A stretch of DNA of 20,457 nucleotides from Planctomycetaceae bacterium (GTDB lineage: Bacteria > Planctomycetota > MHYJ01 > SBBU01), in NCBI GenBank assembly GCA_005239585.1, contig SBBU01000290.1:1-20457 (forward strand). The letters are read 5' to 3'. Below the pieces are notes generated by a model that saw only the letters and a program-made list of their open reading frames with translations, was not told the origin of the DNA and ran no database searches. Shown here in pieces: positions 1 to 6,347 of the stretch (position 1 is the first letter of the stretch; the number at the start of each line of letters is the position of its first letter). The translations under genes and the position numbers were made by a program.

Positions 1-16
1 CTATTTAACGGAATGC

Positions 17-1171
17 CTATTTCTTTTCCCACTCAGCGGCTTTCATAGGTTTCATCTTATCAAAAAGCAAATTACCCTTGTGAAGCTGCAAAATAATTGT
101 GTATAGCGGAGTCGTGTAGATTGGGCCAAGTTTTTCAGTATGATCTATTGGCTGATCTCCCGAACTTAGCTTTATCAGGATACTGCCATCTTCTTTTTGG
201 GCCTTGATGATCCGATCCCTAAATTCGAAATTGTATTTCTCCCACAACGCTTTTTCCTTGGTGTAAAAACATGCAAGGCCTACGAAAAACAGATGATATA
301 CAGGGCCGTGATGACACGTAGGAGTAGACTTTAGATGTTTTTCTGAAAATGACTTGGGCTTTTTAAACGTCTCAGTATCAGAACCTCCCAGGAGGTACAT
401 TGGCCAGAGGGCGGCAAGAGTTCGGCCAACATAAAATCCCATCCCAATTTCCATATTACCAGTGGGCAATTTGGCAACTTTTCCTGTGAAAGAATAATCA
501 TAAGCACCATTAGGATATTGTGCATCACTGTAAAACTTGATCGCCTCTTTAAAGACCCGTTCATCGACCTCAATTCCAACATGGTTAAGCAATAAAAGGG
601 AGATAATTACCTGGTTGGTGACAAAAGGCATGGCTCCCTTTTCTTCAAGGCAATCTCTTCCGCCGTAACCCCACCCTCCGTCATCTCCTTGCTTTTTTAT
701 AAGATAGTCCCGTATCTTCTCCAAGACCTTTTTTAATTCCTCTGTTTTCTCTGTCTGGTAAACATGGCTAAGAAATAACGCAAAAAATGACATCTCGAAT
801 ATATACATTCCAACCCAATAGAATGATTTCTTCTCACCTTCTAGGACTGCCTTAACAACGACCTCATTTGCCTTTTGAAGCTCTTTTTTATAAGGGCCAT
901 CTTTTGTAGTTGATCCATTTGCGTAGAGGCCAAGTCCGGATATTGCCGTAAAGAAGACTGTATCATTCCAGGTACCATTTTCTTTCTGCTGTGAGATTAT
1001 ATATTTCAATGCCTTTTCTATGACACCGTCACACACCTTGCATGACTTGGGACATGATTCACTATGTTCTGGTTTCGTTTGCGTCTTCTCTTGCGATAAA
1101 CCCAGTATTGTAATTTTATCGGGTACAGAAATGGCAACACAAAATAATGTAACTAGTACAAACCTTGACAT
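17..1171 (-). CDS. Secreted squalene-cyclase/prenyltransferase-fold repeat protein
   Basis: The protein has 384 residues. An N-terminal hydrophobic stretch (residues 4-16) looks like a signal peptide, so it probably acts outside the cytoplasmic membrane. Residues 40-47 read CPKSCKVC (C-x3-C-x2-C). QW-type repeats follow: QQKENGTW, KKQGDDGGWGYGG, AQYPNGAYDY and, near the C-terminus, AQKEDGS followed by GPIYTTPL. These are typical of the alpha/alpha-barrel of squalene-hopene cyclases and prenyltransferase beta subunits. No DxDD cyclase motif is visible and the protein is about half the length of a true cyclase, so enzymatic activity is doubtful. The frame is open 23 codons further upstream, but ATG 1171 is chosen because AAAGGAGG lies just ahead of it (1176-1183). 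It is divergent from the Kelch gene and is a paralogue of the gene at 19347-20369. The biological role is unknown. Confidence 0.85.
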   Translation of the reverse strand: MSRFVLVTLFCVAISVPDKITILGLSQEKTQTKPEHSESCPKSCKVCDGVIEKALKYIISQQKENGTWNDTVFFTAISGLGLYANGSTTKDGPYKKELQKANEVVVKAVLEGEKKSFYWVGMYIFEMSFFALFLSHVYQTEKTEELKKVLEKIRDYLIKKQGDDGGWGYGGRDCLEEKGAMPFVTNQVIISLLLLNHVGIEVDERVFKEAIKFYSDAQYPNGAYDYSFTGKVAKLPTGNMEIGMGFYVGRTLAALWPMYLLGGSDTETFKKPKSFSEKHLKSTPTCHHGPVYHLFFVGLACFYTKEKALWEKYNFEFRDRIIKAQKEDGSILIKLSSGDQPIDHTEKLGPIYTTPLYTIILQLHKGNLLFDKMKPMKAAEWEKK

Positions 1172-1435
1172 AAGACCTCCTTTATCCCTGAATTTCTGAA
1201 AAATAATAGAACTTGACGGTTCGACGAGACCCATGCCCAATTGTGCCGTTGGCGGGTTGACATCGACTGTCGAAGGATTAATTTTTCCGTACTCATCTCA
1301 GTTATTTTCCTCAAGCTACATTGTCTTACCGTAGCTGTTCAAGAGTAGAAGTCAAGTTTACTTGCTATCTTAACCCCGCTGCTATGTAGATGTCAAGCGA
1401 CACCCCAATAAATCTTTTTTCCATTTTGTAGCAAC

Positions 1436-1463
1436 TTGAAAAGGCTCCTTTGGAGATTACAAT
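1436..1463 (+). promoter_or_regulatory. Sigma-70-like promoter abutting the Kelch gene start
   Basis: TTGAAA (1436-1441), a 16-bp spacer, and TACAAT (1458-1463). The -10 box ends 7 bases before ATG 1471, so the predicted transcript starts at or next to the A of the ATG and would be leaderless. This explains the lack of a well-spaced Shine-Dalgarno sequence. Inference from motif match and geometry. Confidence 0.5.
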
Positions 1464-1470
1464 AAACTTT

Positions 1471-2838
1471 ATGAATTGCAGGGGTTTTTGCGCCATATTG
1501 ATTTTATTTGGCACTCTTTCCCTTTCAACTTTACAAGACCAGAATGACCCAAGGCTTAACGAGCTAAAACAGCTAATTAAGAACCTGTCGAACGATGATC
1601 CGCAAGTTAGGGAAAGTTCCCAGATCTCTATTGTAAAGCTCATAACGCAAGAGGCATCGGCGAAAAAGGATACAAAAAAACTATTGGCAGAACTCAAGGC
1701 CACGATAAATCAGGGTAAGGATCAAGAGGTAAAATCAAGACTTGAAGCGGTCATAAAGCTTCTTAGACAAGGCAATTGGAAAAAAATGGCGCCTAGTCCG
1801 CTTGAAGGGAGAGCTGTGCACACTGCGATTGTGTCAGGAGACAAATTGATTATTTGGGGCGGCCTAGGAAGGAACCAAGAGGCATACAATAACGGTGCAC
1901 TGTATGACATGGGTAAAGATACCTGGGGTAAGATGAAGGATAGCTTGCTTGAAGGAAGATGGGGCCACACGGCGGTTGTATCAGGAGATAAACTCGTTAT
2001 ATGGGGCGGACAACGCCCAGATTTTAAAACTTTTAATGATGGGGCAATATATGATATCGGGAAAGATGCTTGGACAAAGATAAAAGCTGGTCCACTCGAT
2101 AGTAGAACTAGTCACACGGCAGTAGTATTAGCAAACAAGATGATTATATGGGGTGGAGATGCTGGCTTTGGCAGTAAAGATGGAACAAGAGACCTCAACG
2201 ACGGTGCTATATATGATATAAGCAAAGATAGTTGGGTAAAGATAAAGAAAAGCCCGCTTTCCGGCAGGTACCACCATACAGCAGTTCTCATAGACGACAA
2301 GCTAATAATATGGGGTGGGATTAACATTTTGTTAAAAACTTACAACGATGGAGCGATCTATGACGTGGAAAAAGATAGCTGGAAAAAATTGAAAGCCGGT
2401 CCACTTGAAAGTAGAGTAAGTCACGGAGCAGCGGCGGCAGAGAATAAGATGATCATATGGGGCGGCGGGGGAATCGATTCACAGGCAGCATTCAACGATG
2501 GCGCGATATATGACATGAAAAAGGATACCTGGACAAAGGTAAAGGATTCCCCTATTAATGGGAGAGAAAGTTATGCTGCTGCAGCATCAGGAGATAAACT
2601 TGTCATCTGGGGTGGATACAGTGGCGGCGGAACCGGGGGCAGAGATTACAACGATGGAGGGATATATAACATGACAAAAGATCGCTGGACAAAGCTAGAT
2701 AGCAGTCCCCTTGGACCCAGGAGTGGCAACACAGCAGTAATATGTGGAGAAAAGCTAATTATATGGGGCGGAAATGATTTAGGTAAAACTTTTAACGATG
2801 GGGCAATATATGAATTGCCAATTGTTTGGGACGAATAA
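1471..2838 (+). CDS. Secreted Kelch-repeat protein, seven-bladed beta-propeller with helical N-terminal domain
   Basis: The protein has 455 residues. A signal peptide (about residues 1-20, hydrophobic FCAILILFG) is followed by a charged helical segment of about 75 residues resembling HEAT/ARM repeats (NDDPQVRESS, KSRLEAVIKLL). From about residue 103 to the end there are seven Kelch repeats of about 50 residues. Each has an (I/V)IWGG strand, an NDGAIYD turn and a KDxWxK strand, which makes one complete seven-bladed propeller. Such propellers usually bind proteins or carbohydrates; no catalytic residues are evident. A TTG 21 bases upstream is also open, but ATG 1471 is preferred because it begins a good signal peptide and sits correctly behind a -10 box. 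The ligand is unknown. Confidence 0.85.
   Translation: MNCRGFCAILILFGTLSLSTLQDQNDPRLNELKQLIKNLSNDDPQVRESSQISIVKLITQEASAKKDTKKLLAELKATINQGKDQEVKSRLEAVIKLLRQGNWKKMAPSPLEGRAVHTAIVSGDKLIIWGGLGRNQEAYNNGALYDMGKDTWGKMKDSLLEGRWGHTAVVSGDKLVIWGGQRPDFKTFNDGAIYDIGKDAWTKIKAGPLDSRTSHTAVVLANKMIIWGGDAGFGSKDGTRDLNDGAIYDISKDSWVKIKKSPLSGRYHHTAVLIDDKLIIWGGINILLKTYNDGAIYDVEKDSWKKLKAGPLESRVSHGAAAAENKMIIWGGGGIDSQAAFNDGAIYDMKKDTWTKVKDSPINGRESYAAAASGDKLVIWGGYSGGGTGGRDYNDGGIYNMTKDRWTKLDSSPLGPRSGNTAVICGEKLIIWGGNDLGKTFNDGAIYELPIVWDE
1774..2838 (+). repeat. Seven tandem Kelch-blade coding repeats, about 150 bp each
   Basis: The coding sequence is internally repetitive at DNA level. Variants of 'aacgatggagcgatatatga' and 'ataatatggggtgg' recur once per blade, seven times. 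The high similarity suggests recent duplication or gene conversion among blades. Confidence 0.75.
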
Positions 2839-2996
2839 GGCTGTCATACTAAATGGCGCAAGTCAGGACTGGCTCGCCGATCTTGCTGTCGGCTAAAGTG
2901 CACATTAAATCAAGATAGGCTCCATCACGAGATCGGAGAGGCTTCAAAACACAATCGCCCTCTTTCAATCGAGGTTTTACTAATCTACCAGTTGCA

Positions 2997-3025
2997 TTGA
3001 CAACATGACCACAAGTAGTCATAAT
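2997..3025 (+). promoter_or_regulatory. Promoter of the toxin-antitoxin operon
   Basis: Consensus -35 TTGACA (2997-3002), 17-bp spacer, -10 CATAAT (3020-3025). The +1 predicted 7 bases after the -10 falls on position 3032, the A of an in-frame ATG. This implies a leaderless message and excludes the upstream ATG 3005, which lies inside the promoter. Confidence 0.7.
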
Positions 3026-3036
3026 ATGGTCATGTT
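3002..3036 (+). promoter_or_regulatory. Operator: 10-bp perfect inverted repeat over promoter and start codon
   Basis: Arms AACATGACCA (3002-3011) and TGGTCATGTT (3027-3036) are perfect reverse complements separated by 15 bp. The site spans the spacer, the -10 box and the start codon of the antitoxin gene. Phd/VapB antitoxins typically repress their own operon by binding such palindromes, so this is the likely autoregulatory operator. Confidence 0.7.
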
Positions 3037-3298
3037 AAAAGATGACGTTACTGTTAAAATTGCGCAGTTCAAGGCACATCTTGCCAAGTATCTAAGAGAC
3101 GTGCGTAACGGGCACTCGATTACGATATTAGACCGAAATACCCCGATCGCAAAGGTGATCTCTTACCAGGTATCACCTGGACGGTTAGCAATTCGAAAGG
3201 CTACAAGAAGCGTAAAGGATGTTAAACTTCCGCCACCATTGAGAAAAAAAATAGATGTTCTGACTGTATTGAAAGAAGAGCGCAGAGAGCGATTGTGA
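3032..3298 (+). CDS. Phd/YefM (VapB-like) antitoxin
   Basis: The protein has 88 residues. The N-terminal part (VKIAQFKAHLAKYLRDVRNG, then SITILDRNTPIAKVI) matches the Phd/YefM antitoxin fold, which dimerises and binds DNA. The C-terminal part is basic and proline-containing (KLPPPLRKKIDVLTVLKEE), as expected for the segment that wraps around and blocks the toxin. The start at ATG 3032 is chosen because the promoter and operator end there. ATG 3005 and ATG 3026 are also in frame but fall inside the promoter or upstream of the predicted +1. Its stop codon overlaps the GTG start of the PIN toxin, so the two are translationally coupled. No Shine-Dalgarno sequence is present. Confidence 0.85.
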   Translation: MLKDDVTVKIAQFKAHLAKYLRDVRNGHSITILDRNTPIAKVISYQVSPGRLAIRKATRSVKDVKLPPPLRKKIDVLTVLKEERRERL

Positions 3299-3711
3299 AT
3301 GCCTACCTGGAATCCTCGGTAATCCTGCGAATAATTTTAGGTCAGCCAGACAAATTCGCAGATTGGAATAGGTTAGATAAGCGTATCTGCAGCTGCCTGG
3401 TTGAATTGGAGTGTCTCAGAGCCATTGATCGCATGCGCTTGGGAGGATTGTTCTCCGAGGAAGAAATGGTTGCCAGGCGAGAGGTTGTTTTTCAACTATT
3501 ACAAACATCTGAAATGATTGATATTACTCGCCCCATACTTGCACGGGCAGCAGAGGCATTCCCAGTTGTAATTGGGACTCTGGATGCCATACATCTTGCA
3601 ACCGCCTTGGCATGGCAGGATGACCAGTCAAAGGATTTGATAATGGCAACTCACGATAAAGCACTTGCCCAGGCAGCCAGGGCAATGGGAATGCAAACAA
3701 TTGGCATTTAA
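3295..3711 (+). CDS. VapC-family PIN-domain toxin ribonuclease
   Basis: The protein has 138 residues. PIN-domain toxins are Mg2+-dependent RNases that cut tRNA or rRNA when freed from the antitoxin. Candidate metal-binding acidic residues are in place: E6 in YLESS (many relatives have Asp here), E37 in LVELECLRA, D97 in the diagnostic GTLDAIHLATAL motif, and D121 in ATHDKALAQAARAMG. The toxin therefore looks intact. The start is a GTG that overlaps the antitoxin stop (GTGA, 3295-3298); the ATG at 3299 is out of frame. Together with the preceding gene it forms a complete type II toxin-antitoxin operon. Its RNA target cannot be read from sequence. Confidence 0.88.
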   Translation: MNAYLESSVILRIILGQPDKFADWNRLDKRICSCLVELECLRAIDRMRLGGLFSEEEMVARREVVFQLLQTSEMIDITRPILARAAEAFPVVIGTLDAIHLATALAWQDDQSKDLIMATHDKALAQAARAMGMQTIGI

Positions 3712-3727
3712 CTGATGGCAGTTTTTT
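3710..3727 (+). terminator. Short intrinsic terminator after the toxin gene
   Basis: AACTG-ATGG-CAGTT (5-bp stem, 4-base loop) runs directly into a T-run. It lies at the toxin stop codon, in the 73-bp gap before the convergent lipoprotein gene. The stem is short, hence moderate confidence. Confidence 0.4.
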
Positions 3728-3784
3728 GTCCCGACCTCTCTCCTCTTGCCCGTCCAACTCGGGGTTTTGGCCCTACTGAAATAG

Positions 3785-4240
3785 CTATCGAGTGTCAATC
3801 ACATCAGGGACAAGTCGCACGCTGCCGCTAATTTTTTTTGCGTCGGGGTCAGCAAGAGTTTTGATCTCGGACATGACACTCGTAGTGCCTGATCTGACAG
3901 GTGTAAAATAAACGGTGGCTACGTGATATAAGGGAGGCTTTATTGGTTGGACATGTTTCGTGACTGTATATGACGTAATCGTTGTCCTGCCTTTAGTAAA
4001 GGTCGAGTCGTCGAATAGGACTGTGCCCGGGAACTCACCCGACCCCTGCTCAATACGCAATATATGAATTATTGAGGCATCATATATGAGAGCTATGGCA
4101 TAAGCGCCTAGATTCACGCCTCCCGTAATTATTTTTACTTGAACAGGGACCTCTCTTTTCTTTATGTTAAAATTTTTTGGCACTGACACGGAGCAGGCGC
4201 TCAGGGCAGAGACGATAAGAGTCCACAGGGCAAACCTCAT
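3785..4240 (-). CDS. Lipoprotein with a cohesin-like domain
   Basis: The protein has 151 residues. Residues 1-16 form a lipoprotein signal ending in lipobox LSAC (C16 would be lipidated), which places it in the cytoplasmic or outer membrane facing outward. Residues about 30-145 resemble cohesin-type jelly-roll domains: VKIITGGVNLGAYAIALIYD, then a Gly-rich stretch with GTVLFDD, and later ATVYFTPVRSGTTSV. Cohesins bind dockerins, and the gene immediately upstream encodes a dockerin on an anti-sigma factor. The start ATG overlaps the upstream stop (ATGA), so the two are coupled. The likely role is a partner, ligand-presenting or silencing subunit of that anti-sigma factor; this is inference. 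The cohesin assignment is by pattern, without an alignment. Confidence 0.7.
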   Translation of the reverse strand: MRFALWTLIVSALSACSVSVPKNFNIKKREVPVQVKIITGGVNLGAYAIALIYDASIIHILRIEQGSGEFPGTVLFDDSTFTKGRTTITSYTVTKHVQPIKPPLYHVATVYFTPVRSGTTSVMSEIKTLADPDAKKISGSVRLVPDVIDTR

Positions 4241-4914
4241 CTTGAATCCTGTAAAACAAGCTTAATAATAGTTTGAACGTCGCAAATGTCGACCGCCCCA
4301 TCTCCGGTTACGTCAGCCTGCAAGTCACTTGCCGTCTCACTGAGGATCCTAGCCTGTAACAATTGTGCATCAATAATATCAACTACTCCATCGCTGTTAA
4401 TATCGCCCTTGATTCCCCCTTGTCTAGTCCCATTTTCCTCGGTTTTCCCCGACCTTTCTACTGAGACAGATGGTCTATGCGCAACGCGTACAGTAACAAC
4501 ATCATCTTTTTTGGGTTTCACAACTTTTGGAATTATCAGATCATTCGCTACTGGCAAGCTCTTACTCTGCAATGTAGGCTGTCGCATCGAGGGAATTGTG
4601 TGAAAGACCACAAGCGACGCGGCAGTAATTAATAATAGCGCCGCAACTCCGATGCGCATTAGATTGCGAAATTTATCCTTTCGCAGGGTCCGCTCTATAT
4701 CGGAAAAGACCGCGTCATCAAGTCTTGGTGATACCTCATTGTCCAACCAAAATAAATCCTTTAGATTCTTTGTTGTCAGGTTGATCTCGGTAAAGCGCTT
4801 TCTACACTCAGCGCAGTCAAGCAGGTGGTCCTCCACATTCTTTGATTTGGACGAATTTAACATCCGTTCACCATAGGCGATCATTTCATAATCAGTCAGC
4901 TCATTTTCTCTCAT
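4237..4914 (-). CDS. Transmembrane anti-sigma factor with zf-HC2 domain and extracytoplasmic dockerin
   Basis: The protein has 225 residues. Residues 30-37 carry H-x3-C-x2-C (HLLDCAEC), the zinc-binding anti-sigma motif (zf-HC2/ZAS) that holds an ECF sigma factor in the cytoplasm. One transmembrane helix spans about 86-107. A Lys/Val-rich linker (108-168) leads to a type I dockerin with two Ca2+-binding loops: D171-N173-D175-G176-D182 (GDINSDGVVD) and D201-T203-D205-G206-D212 (ADVTGDGAVD). The sensor side is therefore a protein-docking module. AAGGAG lies 6 bases before the ATG. The gene overlaps the upstream sigma gene by 14 bases and the downstream cohesin lipoprotein by 4. Carbohydrate-sensing RsgI-type anti-sigma factors of clostridia are the closest concept known to me, but those carry carbohydrate-binding or hydrolase modules rather than a dockerin. 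Confidence 0.85.
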   Translation of the reverse strand: MRENELTDYEMIAYGERMLNSSKSKNVEDHLLDCAECRKRFTEINLTTKNLKDLFWLDNEVSPRLDDAVFSDIERTLRKDKFRNLMRIGVAALLLITAASLVVFHTIPSMRQPTLQSKSLPVANDLIIPKVVKPKKDDVVTVRVAHRPSVSVERSGKTEENGTRQGGIKGDINSDGVVDIIDAQLLQARILSETASDLQADVTGDGAVDICDVQTIIKLVLQDSR

Positions 4915-5470
4915 GATAAACTCCTTTTTGGACCATACGATCCCTCAAAAGAGATATCGCATGGTGAAGCCTGGACTGAACCGTTCCAAGAGGGATCCTA
5001 AGGACCTCGCTTATTTCATCATAAGATAGTTCTTGCCCATACCGAAGGATCAGTATCTCCCGATATGTTTCAGAAATACCTTCAACTGCACGTCTTAGCT
5101 CCGCAGAAAGCTCTTTCTTTTCAGTAAACTCTACAGGGGTCTCGGTTAACATCTCAGGTGCGGTAAGTTGGCCTATGCTCTCGGCAGGCCTTTTTCTTTT
5201 ACGCAAGATATCGATGGATAAATTCCTTGCAACCTGATAAATAAGCGTAGAAAATTTTGCCCGAGGTTCGTAGGTGTTGATTTTGGCGAAGACATATCTA
5301 AAAGTCTCCTGAAAGACATCAGCGGCATCCTCGTGATTACCAGTCATCTGTGTGGCAAAATTCATAATTGGTTGTTTGTGCCTATGATAGAGGGCCGTAA
5401 AGGCAGCCTCACTCCCATCCTTGCAAAGCTGCATGAGCTCCTCGTCAGTAACTTTGCTAAACGCGTCCAT
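4901..5470 (-). CDS. ECF-family RNA polymerase sigma factor
   Basis: The protein has 189 residues. Region 2 is clear (FTALYHRHKQPIMNFATQMTGN, then DAADVFQETF and FSTLIYQVARNLSIDILRKRKR). Region 4 has a helix-turn-helix (ELSYDEISEVLRIPLGTVQSRLHHAISLLRD). No regions 1 or 3 are present, as in ECF sigma factors. The frame extends to a TTG at 5506, but ATG 5470 is preferred: it has a purine-rich GAGAGAAG just upstream, and the TTG lies inside an inverted repeat. The adjacent, overlapping anti-sigma gene is its presumed inhibitor. The sigma factor probably also activates its own operon, but I could not identify a convincing ECF promoter. Confidence 0.92.
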   Translation of the reverse strand: MDAFSKVTDEELMQLCKDGSEAAFTALYHRHKQPIMNFATQMTGNHEDAADVFQETFRYVFAKINTYEPRAKFSTLIYQVARNLSIDILRKRKRPAESIGQLTAPEMLTETPVEFTEKKELSAELRRAVEGISETYREILILRYGQELSYDEISEVLRIPLGTVQSRLHHAISLLRDRMVQKGVYHERK

Positions 5471-5498
5471 TTCTTCTCTCTTATTTAGACGTTCGAGG

Positions 5499-5522
5499 GG
5501 GGACAATTGATAGATTGTTCCC
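5499..5522 (-). promoter_or_regulatory. Imperfect inverted repeat upstream of the sigma factor gene
   Basis: On the plus strand GGGGACAAT (5499-5507) and ATTGTTCCC (5514-5522) form 9-bp arms with one mismatch and a 6-bp spacer. The repeat ends 29 bases before ATG 5470. It could be an operator or part of the 5' leader. The minus strand contains GGAAC, reminiscent of an ECF -35, but no -10 at normal spacing. Confidence 0.3.
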
Positions 5523-5563
5523 GAGATATAAGCGTGGATGTTTGTATTTTGTTCTGTGGAGCC

Positions 5564-5641
5564 CCACGGCTACAGCCGTGGCACCTTCAAATACCCCACT
5601 TCGTGGGGCGACATCCCGCACTACCACGGGTAAACCCGTGG
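5564..5641. repeat. Cluster of three short palindromes (REP-like)
   Basis: Three perfect hairpins occur in 78 bp: CCACGGCT-AC-AGCCGTGG (5564-5581), CCCCAC-TTC-GTGGGG (5594-5608) and CCACGGGT-AA-ACCCGTGG (5624-5641). The first and third share the CCACGG core and are probably copies of one motif. They lie between the sigma gene and the microprotein gene upstream of it, on the same strand. They may be REP-type elements or a compound terminator, although no T-run follows. Confidence 0.55.
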
Positions 5642-5679
5642 CTTTGCTGGGTTAAATCACACTTGACAGTTGCTGTGGG

Positions 5680-5796
5680 TTAAAAGGTGTCAGAGCTGTC
5701 GACTATAACGTTACAGTTTCGGCAGATATACCTGCAGTTCAGCGATGCCATCTTCTGGCGACAAACTATACAGATCTGGCTGTCATACCCTGTCAT
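5680..5796 (-). CDS. Zinc-ribbon microprotein, 38 residues
   Basis: A 38-codon frame, ATG at 5796 to TAA at 5680. It holds five cysteines in the pattern C9-x2-C12-x8-C21-x3-C25-x2-C28 (ICIVCRQKMASLNCRYICRNC), followed by an acidic tail (VIVDSSDTF). Two CxxC knuckles in so short a protein indicate a zinc ribbon. The start lies 18 bases after the stop of the membrane-protein gene. GGAG immediately follows that stop, 14 bases before the ATG, which is a longish spacing. The two genes are likely co-transcribed. Function is unknown; nucleic-acid or protein binding is plausible. The regular cysteine spacing makes a chance frame unlikely. Confidence 0.65.
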   Translation of the reverse strand: MTGYDSQICIVCRQKMASLNCRYICRNCNVIVDSSDTF

Positions 5797-5814
5797 GATT
5801 TAGTCTTTTTCTCC

Positions 5815-6192
5815 TCAGGCCTGCTTGTCATGTCGCTGTAGTTTAAGCCCTATCATAAAAAGTGTCAAGCCTGCGCCTATTACCAGTACCGTCATGCCGG
5901 TGAGTACATAAGCAAGCGACGTTGTCTGAATCGGCACCCTGACGCCTATCTGATAGTAATAATAGCTGGACACAGTATTGTATCTGTCAAACAGAAGGAC
6001 AAACTCTGCAACTTGGGCTACGACAAATAAAACAAGCAGAATAAACCACGCCCCTCTGTTCCTGATCATCCGCGAGAGTCGAAATCCTAAAATAAATGGC
6101 AGGGCATAGAGTGGAATAACGAGCGAGGCAACGAGAAAGATTGAAACCTGGCCTGAATCAGCGTAATACATCCACATCCAATCCGGATACAA
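5815..6192 (-). CDS. Small multi-pass membrane protein, 5' end uncertain
   Basis: The protein has 125 residues as read from a TTG. About three transmembrane helices are visible (FLVASLVIPLYALPFILGF, WFILLVLFVVAQVAEFVLLF, SLAYVLTGMTVLVIGAGLTLF). The TTG at 6192 has no ribosome-binding site and begins with YPDWMWMYY, which looks internal. The same frame continues upstream with a further hydrophobic helix (IGYIFGFLRIRKALG, then FALFVIAAATCYIL) but has no ATG/GTG/TTG before the stop near 6375. An ATG at 6311 would join this frame if the run of four A (6293-6296, plus strand) had one more base. The real gene may therefore span 5815-6311 with a frameshift or sequencing error. I do not recognise the family. 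Confidence 0.6.
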   Translation of the reverse strand: MYPDWMWMYYADSGQVSIFLVASLVIPLYALPFILGFRLSRMIRNRGAWFILLVLFVVAQVAEFVLLFDRYNTVSSYYYYQIGVRVPIQTTSLAYVLTGMTVLVIGAGLTLFMIGLKLQRHDKQA

Positions 6193-6347
6193 GATGTAGC
6201 AGGTTGCGGCGGCAATGACAAAGAGGGCAAAAGTAATCGTGGCAAAACCGAGGGCCTTGCGTATCCTTAAAAAACCAAAGATGTAGCCAATTAAAAGGCA
6301 GCTAAGTTCATCGAGTAAAAGTGTTTTTTTGCTCCTGCTGGCGGTTG

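Noticed and set aside
40..1171. Radical-SAM iron-sulfur site at CPKSCKVC
   Set aside because: The C-x3-C-x2-C spacing fits, but the protein has a signal peptide and an alpha/alpha-repeat fold without radical-SAM barrel features.
1257..1285. TTGACA-based promoter in the divergent gap upstream of the Kelch gene
   Set aside because: No acceptable -10 at 16-18 bp; TTGAAA/TACAAT nearer the gene is better.
1365..1703. Minus-strand frame of 112 codons
   Set aside because: It lies antisense to the Kelch gene and its promoter; the plus-strand protein is clearly real.
2870..2950. Terminator after the Kelch gene (GCCGA/TCGGC, CCGATCT/AGATCGG)
   Set aside because: Short or distant arms and no T-run; not convincing.
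5564..5641. CRISPR array
   Set aside because: Only three palindromes of differing sequence and spacing; no repeat-spacer regularity and no cas genes.
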